Positions 7,401-17,055 are shown, counted from the stretch's first letter. The stretch is 21,680 nt of DNA from Zygnema cylindricum (GCA_037447655.1 JBBHKE010000493.1:1-21680); one strand, 5' to 3'. The notes: generated by a model not told the origin, from the letters alone. Made by a program: numbers and translations.

Positions 7401-9467
7401 CACACGAGATATAGAGAGGACTAAAGGTTTCCAAAACCAACACCACCCACGGCAAGATCTATGAAAATAAAATCCAATCCAGATAATCACACGGAAACTC
7501 AAGGCCACTCACGGCCAGATAGCATGCAAGGAAAGCAAGGAAAATGCAAATGCTCAAAAAGAAAAGTTCGTAATAGAACCAATCCACACCGATCCCTCTA
7601 CACGAGTGTCCACACTATATCGTGACGAACCTGTACCCGCAAGGCATCGGGATACTTACAAACACTTTTAATACTCTGGTGAGTACTAAAAGTGAACCAG
7701 ACTTGGTTGAAGCAAGTCGGATTTTGCAGAGTCCTCAGGAACTTGATCCGCCTCGGTTCCGAATAATCGTACCCAGGACAACCACTAAACACAGAGGCAA
7801 TTAGTATCCTGCTAGGGTATGCGTATCAGCACTATGCCACGCTATACCCCACTATAAAGCAATGATAGTTATATGTTACAATTCGTGAAAATCTAATATA
7901 TATGAATATATATTTTTACTTTGCTAGGTTTTATGAATGATTAAATTTGGCAAAGGATAAAGAAAGAGAATATCAAATCCACCACAAACGAAACATCAAC
8001 TAGCCAGCAAAGGAAGTTGCACTAAAGGAAAGAAAGATAAGAAATATTGAGAAAAGTTCAAAATAAAACACAAAGTACGGTAAAATTGGGCAAAAAGGTT
8101 TCCCAAACCCTAATACCACGCTGCAAAAATCAAAAATCTGCGACCAATGAATGGTAATATGCTGACCTAGGGTTAAGAATTTCAAAAAATAAACCCTAAA
8201 TACGCCCAAACCCTAAATCTGCGGCCAAAACCCTAATTCCGCAGATTAACCCTAAAAATCTGACACAAAATCAGACCTAAATCTGCAGACCAGAAATAGA
8301 GTGGAAGCTTGATAGAAGACAAGAATTGAAAGCAAGAAAGAAGAAAACAAAAAACCAAAACAAAATGTTTTTATTTTTTTATAAAATAAAATTTATAAAT
8401 TAAATTATTTTTATAATATATTTTCCCAAGGCAAAACTGGAAGCGAAAGCAAAAATAGAGAGAAAGTAGAATGAAGCTTGCAGTAAAATAAAGCTAGATC
8501 AAAAGGAAAAAATAACCAACTCAAAAATAGGTGAAAGAAAATCTAGAAATGAAAAGATAGATTTTATATTGAAAATAATGAAATTTATATATATATTTTT
8601 TTTTCCTTTAGCTTTATTTTATCACACAAAACTGAGAAGTAAAACTGAAAATAAAAGGTAAATAGGCAGGAAAATGGAAAGACAAAAACAAGAATAAAAA
8701 CTGAAAACGAAAGGTAATATTTTTTTAATGAGATAAAATTTATATTTTTAATTTATTTTAAAGAAATAAACTTTTTAAAATATGTGCTTTTGAAAAGTTA
8801 GACCTTTTTGGACAAGAATGCTAAGCCAGGAGGTAGCCACTAGGCTCTCTGGTCTTTATCACATTCCCTACAGGAGTTATCCCGTTACGAAAGCAAAGCA
8901 AGAAATATTCCAACTGTAACAAGAGAAAATCCAATTCCGATCAAAAATACACTCCTTCCAAGCCAACCGAAATACAAACAAGACACAAACACACAACAAA
9001 ACCGTCAAGCTGCGCGAGGAAGGCACAGCAAGGTCCAAATGTGCTCCCACAGGATCTCCAATTCCACACTTCCACCAAAAGACAAACTTTGGAGGGAAGC
9101 CTTCCGGACGTGGCCTTAGGCCGTGTGGATTAAAAACGTGGGTAGAAATGAAAGGGGAAATGTTCTTAACCTATCTAGCCTCTACAGCTAGCAAGCAAGG
9201 AGAAGAAAGACACGTGGGCAATCGGTGAGAGAGAGAGCAAGAGAAAAGCTCCGCTGCCAAGAGAAAATTCTTGTCCAAAAGCTAAATTCTCTAAGTCTGA
9301 GAATTAGGCTAAGTAAGAGCTACGCTAGGCCTAAGCAAAATTAGCCTACGTCTAATCTACTTCACATGCATGAAACTACTTTAGATGTTGGCCAATAGGC
9401 GACCAACATCGTCTGCCGTAGGCCTGACAAAATCCACCGTCCAAGGGTAAAAACCCTCCCTAACTAC
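7401..9467. other. Non-coding intergenic block, A-rich then AT-rich
   Basis: I see no gene here. 7401-7860 is mixed sequence, possibly outer LTR of element B. 7860-8100 and 8330-8800 are very A/T-rich with runs such as AAAATTTATA and TATATATATT. 8100-8262 holds a cluster of AAACCCTAA motifs. 8820-9467 is unremarkable plant-like non-coding sequence with a purine-rich plus strand. ORFs of 60-70 codons here have no recognisable content. Confidence 0.5.
8101..8262. repeat. Cluster of telomere-like / telo-box motifs
   Basis: Six CCCTAA-type motifs (or the complement) in about 160 bases: near 8104, 8168, 8193, 8209, 8228 and 8250, several in a context resembling AAACCCTAAATCTGCGG, which suggests a diverged short tandem repeat. 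AAACCCTAA is the plant telomere heptamer permuted and also the telo-box of plant promoters. No continuous heptamer array is present, so this is not a telomere. Confidence 0.6.
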
Positions 9468-9592
9468 ATGTATGCGCATCCTACATGGGTTCACGACTTA
9501 AATAAATATATGTATCGAAGCGTCGCCCGGAAATCGCGATACGCCTCGAAACGATACTTCACGTCGATACTCCCAAAATCGCGTGCATACGC

Positions 9593-9649
9593 ACGAAACG
9601 AAACATACCGCACAAAACGAACCATACCGCACGAAACGAACCATATCGC
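9593..9649. repeat. 19-bp minisatellite, 3 copies
   Basis: Three units at 9593-9611, 9612-9630 and 9631-9649 with consensus ACGAAACGAACCATACCGC. They lie within a larger imperfect duplication: 9528-9610 and 9662-9745 both begin CGGAAATCGCGAT and end near GCACGAAA, offset about 134 bases. Confidence 0.85.
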
Positions 9650-9825
9650 ACGAAGTATCCTCGGAAATCGCGATGCGTCGCTCAAACCATATTTCGGGTC
9701 CATAATTTGAAAATCGCATACCTGCGCACGAAATAAAACATATAAAACGTGCGCACGGAATTAGTATATATGTAATTGTATGTGAACGCAAATCGCATTC
9801 ACATCATAAACAAATGAACCGACAA

Positions 9826-10065
9826 AAACTCACACGTGCGAACGCAAAAATCAAACGTGCGTGCATCAAATCGCGCGTGCATGCACAAAACCGCGCGTGC
9901 GTGCGAAATACCGTGCGTGCTTGCAAAATACCGCGCATGCGAGCAAAATACCGCGCGTGCGAGAGAAATACTGTGCGCGCGTGAGAAATACCGCGCGTGC
10001 GTGCATTATATGGTGCGCGCACGCCAAATATCGCGCGTGCGAGCATGATATCGTGCGCGCGGGCA
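9826..10065. repeat. 20-bp CpG-rich minisatellite, 12 copies
   Basis: Exactly twelve consecutive 20-base units with no length change, consensus close to AAATACCGCGCGTGCGTGCA. Differences among units are mostly C/T or G/A changes at CpG (for example CCGTGCG, CCGCATG, CTGTGCG), as expected from deamination of methylated cytosine. The last 14 bases of the consensus alternate pyrimidine and purine perfectly. All-frame ORFs across it are products of the repeat and are not genes. Confidence 0.92.
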
Positions 10066-10096
10066 ACCGACACGATGCGGCATGACAACTTGGTCA

Positions 10097-11847
10097 AACA
10101 AAGATATTTGCAACAAACAATGTTTATTGTTTGCGGTCACAAAAAGAGGTAAATTAAACTCCGAACCATGTTTGTAACACAAATTTGTGTTTGCGCTAAC
10201 AACAATAGTGCTATCAAACACTTTACATTGCTAACGCTCAAAAAAATAGTCTAAAAAAATCGTAAACCATGTTTCTAACACAAATTTGAGTTTGAGCTTA
10301 CAAAGATATTTGTAACAAACAATGTTTATTGTTCGCGATCACAAAAAGTGGTAAAATAAACTCCGAAATATGTTTATAACACAAGTTTGTGTTTGCGGTA
10401 ACAACAATTGCGGTAACAATCTCTTTATATTTTTAATGCTCACAAAAATGGTTGAAAAAAAAACCCTAAACCAAGTTTCTAACACAAATTTGAGTTTGCG
10501 CTAACAAAGATATTTGTAAAGAACAAAGTTTATTGTTCGCGGTCACAAAAAGAGGTAAAATAATATCGGAACCATGTTTGTAACACAAGTTTGTGTTTGC
10601 GCTAACAACAATAGCAGTAACAATCTCTTTATGTTTTAAATGCTCACAAAAATGGTTGAAAAAATATCCCTAAACCAAGTTTCTAACACAAATTTGAGTT
10701 TGCGCTAACAAAGATATTTGTAAATAACAACGTTTATTGTTCGCGGTCACATAAAGAGTTAAAATTAACTCCGATCCATTTTTATAACACAAGTTTTTGT
10801 TTGCGTTAACAACAATAGTGGTAACAAACACTTTATGTTGTTAACGTTCACAAAAATAGTTCAAAAAAACCCTAAACCATGTTTCTAACACAAATTTGAG
10901 TTTGCGCTTTTAAAGACTTTTATAACAAACAATGTTTATTGTTCGCGGTCAAAAAAAGAGGTAAAATAAATTCCGAACCATGATTGTAACACAAGTTTGT
11001 GTTTGCGCTGACAACAATAGTGGTAACAAACACTTTATATTGTTAACGCTCACAAAAATAAAAAACCCTAAATCATGTTCGTAACACAAATTTGAGTTTG
11101 CGCTAACAAAGATATTCGTAAGAAACAACGTTTTTTGTTCGCGGTCACAATAAGAGGTAAAATATTATCCGAACCATGTTTGTAACACAAGTTTGTGTTT
11201 GCGCTAACAAAATTAGTGGTAACAAACTCTTTATATTGTTAACGCTCACAAAAATAGTTAATAAAAACCCTAAACCATGTTTCTTACACAAAATTGAGTT
11301 TGCGCTAACAAAGATTTTTGTAACAAACAACGTTTATAGTTCGCGGTCACAAAAAGAGGTTAAATAAATTACAACCCATGTTTGTAAAACAAGTTTTTTT
11401 TTTGCTCTAACAACAATTTTGCTATCAAACACTTTACATTGTTAACGCTCAAAAAAATAGTTTTAAAAAATCCTAAACCATGTTTCTAACACAAATTTGA
11501 GTTTGCGCTAACAAATATATTTGTAACAAATAACATTTATTGTTCGTGGTCACAAAAAAAGGTAAAATAAACTCTGAACCATATTTATAACACAAGTTTG
11601 TGTTTGCGCTACCAACAATAGTGGTAACAAACACTTTATATTGTTAACACACACAAAAAAAGTGAAAAAAACCCCTAAACCATGTTTCTAACACAAATTT
11701 GAGTTTGAGCTTACAAAGATATTTGTAACAAACAATGTTTATTGTTCGCGATCACAAAAAGTGGTAAAATAAACTCCGAAATATGTTTATAACACAAGTT
11801 TGTGTTTGCGGTAACAACAATAGTGGTAAAAAACTCTTTATTTTGTT
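10097..11847 (-). repeat. 101-bp satellite array 3 (inverted orientation)
   Basis: Same family as the arrays at 1-4197 but reversed: ACACAAGTTTGTGTTTGCG, CGCGGTCACAAAAAGAGGTAA and CCCTAAACCATG alternate every 101 bases. About 17 monomers. A 141-bp stretch at 10268-10408 is identical to 11681-11821, 1,413 bases apart, while other monomers differ by many substitutions. The left end lies 31 bases from the CpG-rich minisatellite; the right end passes into unrelated sequence at about 11847. Confidence 0.95.
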
Positions 11848-12585
11848 TTCAAATAGTGGTCGTACATACATTGTGCCACTTGTTTAGTCAGCAATTGGCG
11901 AATCCGTCAAAATTATTGTAAGCGTCCATCTAGTAAATTCTGAATTCACAGATCGTCGTAAGATGTAAAATAGATCTTCGCGATGGACGACACGCGTCCA
12001 AATCATTATCTGTGGTCCCATTATGAATTGATGCTTAGTCAGCATTGTTCACATAAGTCCAACCGACTGTTATTGTGCCGTATGAAGCACCTAAGTACGT
12101 AGGGCGTGCTTCGTCACTTGAGGTCCTGCGCGAATCGCGTTCGTCAACACGATTCAAATCAACGTTCAATACTGAATCCGTACAGTAAATTTACCGGATG
12201 TCTGGTCCAAATTACGGCCGTCCAATTCCAAGAATCCGTTTGTTCAATATACGACATGTGTATGTGAGTGTTGGCACCATTCCGAAATACCTGCAAAAAC
12301 CTCATATGCCGATATGTGTCTCGTAGACGTACGGTACACTTTTTTGTCCATATACTATTGTAACACTATTAGGGGTCAGTACTAAAGTGTGTATACAAAA
12401 AATGTTATAAGTACTAATCCCTCTCTCACTGACCCATCTATTGAGTACTAAAGTTTTCAAATCACAACACACACTGCATAAGGGTGCAGTCAGATTGTCT
12501 ATTTGCCAGCTTGGGTAGCAGCTGTTCTAGTTGAGAGTGGGATAGTGAAAAAATACCTAGAGGCTTCCTCAATTTTCCAGTCCAA
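11848..12585. mobile_element. Upstream region of element C, possible LTR
   Basis: Non-coding sequence between satellite array 3 and the gag of element C. It contains AGTACTAAAG at 12378 and 12443, a motif also found in the probable LTRs of A (about 5013) and, varied, B (about 7077), plus several GTAC tetramers. No LTR ends, TATA box or primer-binding site could be fixed, so the LTR assignment is weak. Confidence 0.3.
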
Positions 12586-13640
12586 ATGGGGGACACAGAG
12601 TAGTAGGTTATGGGCCCACCCTCTAAGGTGCCCATATTCAACGGATATGGGTTCATTTACTGGGAAGCCATGATGATAAGGGCATTGTGTGAAAAACGAT
12701 ACTGGGGTATTGTTAGTGGACAAGTAAAACGTCCATCTCAGGGAACTCCACCAGAGTTTGGAGGAGTGAGGTTTTCTGCAAGAGCATCTGCTCCAACGGA
12801 GGAGACAGATGATAGGGACACCAGTGTGTGCGAAAAGGGGAAAGGAAAGGAGATACTTCTCACTCCTATCGCCACGGCACCCAGAGGAGTGTCCGTAAAA
12901 ACTGAGGAAAATAATATTCAAATATGGGAGGACACCAACATGACTGCCAGGCAATTCATTTTGAGGCACCTCACTCAAGCTTTGGCGACCTCTCATCTTC
13001 ACATCTTCAAGGCCGAGAAGTTGTGGATGACTTTAGTGGAGATTTATAGAGTTGGTACCATTCAAGAGCTCCAGCTGGTTGAGCAAAGGTTGACGAGTTA
13101 TACTTACAAAGGAGGGAAGATGTTAGACTAATGTAATGATCTCTCTTGTCTGTACATGGAGATGAAAAGTGCCGGATAGACAGGCACAATGAAGATGAAA
13201 GTTAACAACCTCATCACGAAGTTGGGTGAGGAGTATGAAAACATAGTGTACCGAGTGCAAAAAATGGATGATAGTTCTTAGTAGTGGAACACCGTGGTCT
13301 GAATGATACTCGTGCAAGAGAACACCGTTGAGATCCGCAAAGAAGGAAAGAGCGTTCAAGCTCTAGCAGTTAGAATAGACCGGTGGAGGAAGGATCCAAA
13401 GAAGCCATACAACAGCTTCAAAGGGGATCAATATGGAGAACCCAGGCCTCCAATGGGTCTTTGCCATTTATGTAAAAAGCCACGACACTTCATAGCTGAT
13501 TGTATCAAGCTGTCAAAGCTGAGGCTCCAAGAAAACCGTGGAAGGGGTACTTTCGGAGGGAAGAAGAAGGCACTTGTGGTCACACGAGTGAAAGGAGAGA
13601 CAGAGGAGGATGAGTCTTCTGAGTAGGAGGATAGGGAGCT
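12586..13640 (+). pseudogene. Copia element C: degenerate Gag
   Basis: Translation in one frame gives a copia Gag broken by stops. The longest clean part (12610-13131, 173 residues) has MGPPSKVPIFNGYGFIYW at residues 1-18, GIVSGQV, a charged Ser/Thr/Glu linker (about 40-96), then TEENNIQIWED and a helical part ending YTYKGGKMLD. Its counterpart start to element A's second Met is the ATG at 12586, after which two adjacent stops (12601-12606) interrupt. Further stops are at 13129, about 13177, about 13279 and about 13300. In the same frame 13303-13626 has a CCHC knuckle C54-x2-C57-x4-H62-x4-C67, counted from the Met at 13303, with KKPR replacing the usual Gly-containing spacer. Not functional. 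Confidence 0.87.
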
Positions 13641-13860
13641 TATCCTTGACGAGAATTTGGAGGAGAAGGAGATTCCACGGAAACAGAAGTGTGCTCTTGG
13701 AGCCATTTGGGAAGCTCCATAGGAAGGATGGATCATAGATTCAGGTGCATCCATGCACATGTGCCGTGACAAGCACCTCTTCACTAAGCTAACAAAGATC
13801 CCTACTATAGAAATAGAGTATGGGGATGGAGAGTAATTACCACAGATCTAGTGGGCTAGG
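13641..13860 (+). pseudogene. Copia element C: protease remnant
   Basis: In the same frame as Gag, after stops at about 13624 and 13720, GWIIDSGASMHMC (about 13726-13764) is the copia aspartic protease active-site region, with catalytic Asp at 13738-13740 in D-S-G-A. The enzyme would cleave the Gag-Pol polyprotein. Stops resume at about 13834 and the following pol lies in another frame, so at least one frameshift separates protease and integrase. Confidence 0.75.
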
Positions 13861-13877
13861 TAGATCTGAAAGTTTTA

Positions 13878-14441
13878 GTGGAGGGTAAGACTTCTATACT
13901 CACCGTCTCAAATGTGCTCTACATTCCTCAGTTGAGTAAAAATCTTGTGTCTACTTCTATATCAGATGACAAGGTTTTTGATACCTTCACTAGAAAGGGA
14001 GTCTTTACAACTAAGTACAGAGATGAAGTCTTCTTTACAACATATAAGGGTAGCCAACGAATGTTTAGGCTTAACTTGAGTAATGAAAAGAAGAGTGCTT
14101 ACTATGGTGGTGTCCCGAGCTTAATGATTTGGCATAAGCAGTTGGGGCATGTGCATTTTGATAGGCTGAGGGAAATGAAGAAGCTAGGTGTAGTAGAAGG
14201 CATTCAGTTTGGGGATAATGAAATGATGGATGATTGTAGTGGCTGTGCCCAAGGTAAGGCTTACAAACTCCCCTTTCCCAAAACTACCACGTATAGAGGT
14301 GATAAAGTACTAGATCTGGTCCACACAGATATCTGGGGACTACCAAGAGTACCTTCGGTTTGGGGGAAGAGGTATATGTTGACGATAATTGATGATTGGT
14401 CCACATATTCTAGAGTCTACTTCCTAAAAAACAAAGTCTGA
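13878..14441 (+). pseudogene. Copia element C: GAG-pre-integrase and integrase N-terminal part
   Basis: This 187-codon segment covers the GAG-pre-integrase region (SNVLYIPQLSKNLVS, residues 11-25), the integrase zinc-binding HHCC domain (H86, H91, C120, C123) and the start of the catalytic core with its first Asp at D151 in VHTDIWG, then IIDDWSTYSRVYFL. The frame then breaks; a patch at about 14516-14560 in another register carries the second catalytic Asp (SDNWGEY) followed by an internal stop. Integrase inserts the cDNA into chromosomes; this copy is disabled. Confidence 0.88.
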
Positions 14442-14509
14442 AACACCAAAGTACTTCAAAGAATACTAAGCCTAGAGTGAGAATTTGCACGGAACCCCCA
14501 TTAAGCGAA

Positions 14510-15000
14510 TAAGTAATGATAATTGGGGAGAGTACACCTCTAACCAGTTTTAGGAATACTTGAGAGATGAGGGAGTTGAGCATCAGAAAATTGTACCCAA
14601 TAATCCAAAAACAAAATGGGGTAGCTGAAAGGTTGAACCGCACTTTGGGAGATGGTGTGTGTAGTATGTTGGCAGATAAGAAAAAAGGAAGAAGATTATG
14701 GGCAGAGGCCATGAAATGTGCTAATTACATTAAAAATAGAGTCCTCACTACAACCGTTAAAGGAATGAAACCTTATGAGAGATGGGTTGGAAACCAAATA
14801 TTTCTCACTTGAAAGTATTCCGTAGTCAAGTTTAAAGTCTTTACACAGATAAGAAAAATTGAAAACTAGATGCTAAAGGGAAACCGGGATATTTTGTGGG
14901 ATATGATGAGGATGTCAAGGGATATAGAGTCTATAACTTGGCTAAACAAGATATCATTCTGGTAAAGCATCTAGTTGTCATGGATGAATGAAAGTCATTT
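14510..15000 (+). pseudogene. Copia element C: integrase C-terminal part
   Basis: After the SDNWGEY patch the reading frame shifts, and 14567-14812 continues with QNGVAERLNRT, whose Glu is the third catalytic residue of the integrase D,D-E triad, then LWAEAMKCANYIKNR and KPYERWVG. Stops follow from about 14810. Beyond that, 14850-15000 still shows copia-like GYDEDVKGYRVYN in another frame, the usual C-terminal integrase segment. Several frame changes make it non-functional. Confidence 0.8.
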
Positions 15001-15339
15001 AATCCCTATAAATACACTAAGAAAATCAGAATCAATTTTGAGTCCGAGAGTGAGGAAGACTTAGATCTTCCTAGAATGGACATAAGTGAAAACGTGATTG
15101 TTGATTCAGGGAGATCCAAGATGGGGGAGATATACCGGAATCTCTTCACATTTCTACACACTCTTGGGAGAGAGAGGAAGATGAGCCAGAATCGGCTTCC
15201 ATGGATAGGGGAGCCGATGAGACAGTAAGGGGGAACCCGAGATTTCCCTCTATTCTAGCTTCGGAATTCGAAGGAGGACAGAGGAGCAGCAAAAAACTAC
15301 AAGAAAACAGGCTGCTCACAAGGTAACGAAGCTATCTCA

Positions 15340-15895
15340 CCCACATAAGCCTCAGGCATACTCCGAGGCAAAAGAGAGTCCAGAGAAAGAGCGATGGGTC
15401 AGAGCCATATATGATAAGATGGCTTCCATCATGGCAGCTAATACTTGGGAGCTGGTGAACTGTCCTCCAAACACAAAACGTATCGGGTGCAAATGGGTAT
15501 TGAAATTAAAACTGAACCAAGATATTACCATTAAGAGATATAAGGGTCAGTTGGTAGCAAACAGGTTCACCCAAAAAGAGGGGATAGATTATGAGGAGAC
15601 TTTTACTCCCGTGGTTCGGTTCCCATCTGTGAGGATTCGCGTTAGTCTAGCAGCAGCAAAAAACACCAAAATACACCGGATGGATATCAAGTCCGCTTTC
15701 CTCAACGGTGAACTAGAGGAAAAAATCTTCATACGACAACCAGAGGGATTTATAGAGGAAGGAGAAGAGAGCAAAGGTTGCAGGCTCATAAAGTCATTAT
15801 ATGGACTGAAGCAGGGCTCCTAGACAATGGAACAAGAAACTAGATGAGTTTCTCACCGGTTTGGGATATATTTGGATCTGTTCTGACCAGTCTAT
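15340..15895 (+). pseudogene. Copia element C: reverse transcriptase, truncated
   Basis: The clean frame 15419-15823 covers the first half of copia RT: TWELVNCPP, GCKWVLKLKL, YKGQLVANRFTQKEGIDYEETFTPVVRF and the catalytic HRMDIKSAFLNGEL with Asp at residue 89, then SLYGLKQ. A one-base frameshift near 15815 breaks the frame; copia-like sequence continues in another frame to about 15895. There it stops and satellite array 4 begins. The YVDD box, RNase H and 3' LTR are absent, so the element was cut by the junction. Confidence 0.9.
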
Positions 15896-16924
15896 AACAA
15901 GAGTATTAACGAACAAAGTTTATTGTTGACGCACACAAAAAGAATAAAAAGAAAAACAAAACCATGTTTATATCACAAATTTGAGTTTTCGCTAAAAAAA
16001 ATATTTGAAAAAAACAACATTTATTAATCACGCTCACAAAAAGAGGTAAAAAAAACTCCAAACCATGTTTGTAACACAACTTTGTGTTTTCGCTAATAAC
16101 AATATTGGTAACAAAAACTTTATTTTGTTAGAAATCACAAAAATAGTTCAAATAAACTTACAAACATCTTTGTAACTCAAGTTTGTGTTGTGCTAACAAT
16201 AATTTCTCGTTACGAATTACGTTTATTATTACTTTTATAAAAACAATAAAAAAAAATCCTTAACTATATTTGCAACACAAATTTGTGTTTGTGTTAACAA
16301 TGAAAATATTAACGAACAAAATTTATTGTTAACGCACACAAAGAGAGTTAAAAAAAACACAAAACCATATTTCTATCACAAATTTGGGTTTGCGCTTACA
16401 AAGATATTTGTAACAAACATTGTTAATTACTCTCGCTCACAAAAAGAGGTAAAATAAACTCTGAAACCATATTTGTAACACAAATTTGTGTTGGCACTAA
16501 CAACAATATTTATAACAAACACTTTGTTTTGTTAGCGCTCACAAAAATAGTTTAAATAGACTTACAACCATGTTTATAACCCAAATTTGTTTTTGTGCTA
16601 ACAATAATTTATTGTAACAAATTACATTTATTATTACCCTCATAAAAAAAAAACAAAAAAAACCCTCAACTAGGTTTGTGTCACAAATTTGTGTTTGCGT
16701 TAACAACAAATATATTAATGAACAAATTTTAATGTTAACGCCCACAAAGAGTGTTAAAAAAACACAAAACCATGTTTCTATCCCAAATTTGAGTTTGCGC
16801 TAACAAAGATATTTGTAACAAACAATGTTTATTGTTCGCGCTCACAAAAAGAGGAAAAATAAACTTTGAACCGTGTTTGAACACAACTTTGTGTTTGCGC
16901 TAACAACAATATTGGTAACAAATG
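15896..16924 (-). repeat. 101-bp satellite array 4, tetrameric and diverged
   Basis: Ten 101-bp monomers of the same family in minus orientation, plus a partial one. Landmark CAAATTTG-type sites recur near 15976, 16077, 16177, 16277, 16379, 16479, 16581, 16682, 16784 and 16884. Diagnostic variants recur every fourth monomer: sites 1, 5 and 9 share TATC(A/C)CAAATTTG followed by CTCACAAAAAGAGG (offsets 403 and 405), sites 3 and 7 share ATTACNTTTATTATTAC, and sites 4 and 8 share TATTAA(C/T)GAACAAA. This differs from the dimer-based arrays elsewhere in the window and the sequence is more diverged. Both ends abut truncated copia coding sequence. Confidence 0.88.
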
Positions 16925-16981
16925 TTGTTCTACGACCACTGGAGCTGGTGGAGCATCAGCACTAGTAGTGGAAGTAGACAT
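16925..16981 (-). pseudogene. Copia element E: first 19 codons of Gag
   Basis: On the minus strand an ATG at 16981 opens MSTSTTSADAPPAPVVVEQ, a Ser/Thr then Pro/Val N-terminus like those of plant copia Gags, preceded by a leader and the LTR at 17056-17902. After codon 19 the frame runs into satellite sequence and stops about 30 codons later. The rest of Gag is missing. The identification rests on position downstream of an LTR and on composition, since no conserved Gag motif is reached. Confidence 0.55.
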
Positions 16982-17055
16982 AATCTCACTTCATAGAAGC
17001 TTATCAAGAATCCTTTCAAACAGCTGTTTTCTACAGCTCACCAAATTTGGCACAA
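16982..17055 (-). other. Leader between LTR and gag E
   Basis: Seventy-four bases without ORF, containing a hairpin AGCTGT/ACAGCT with a 5-base loop (17022-17038) and, at the LTR side, TTGTGCCAAATTTGG, which resembles TTGTGGCAAATTTGC upstream of gag B. This would be the place of the primer-binding site, but it does not match the common plant initiator-Met tRNA complement, so the primer is unknown. Confidence 0.45.

Noticed and set aside
7815-7855. Imperfect inverted repeat GGGTATGCG...CGCTATACCC
   Set aside because: The arms need gaps and a large loop; not better than expected by chance.
8101-8262. Chromosome end or true interstitial telomere array
   Set aside because: Motifs are separated and degenerate, with no two perfect heptamers in tandem.
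9468-10221. Overlapping ORFs of 66-97 codons on both strands in the CpG-rich minisatellite
   Set aside because: Stop codons are rare in this composition, so ORFs open in nearly every frame; the peptides are repeat translations.
12499-13002. 167-codon minus-strand ORF opposite element C gag
   Set aside because: It is antisense to a clear copia Gag and has no recognisable motif.
1-16924. Regular repeats as a possible CRISPR array
   Set aside because: Units are contiguous diverged tandem monomers with no unique spacers, in a eukaryotic context.
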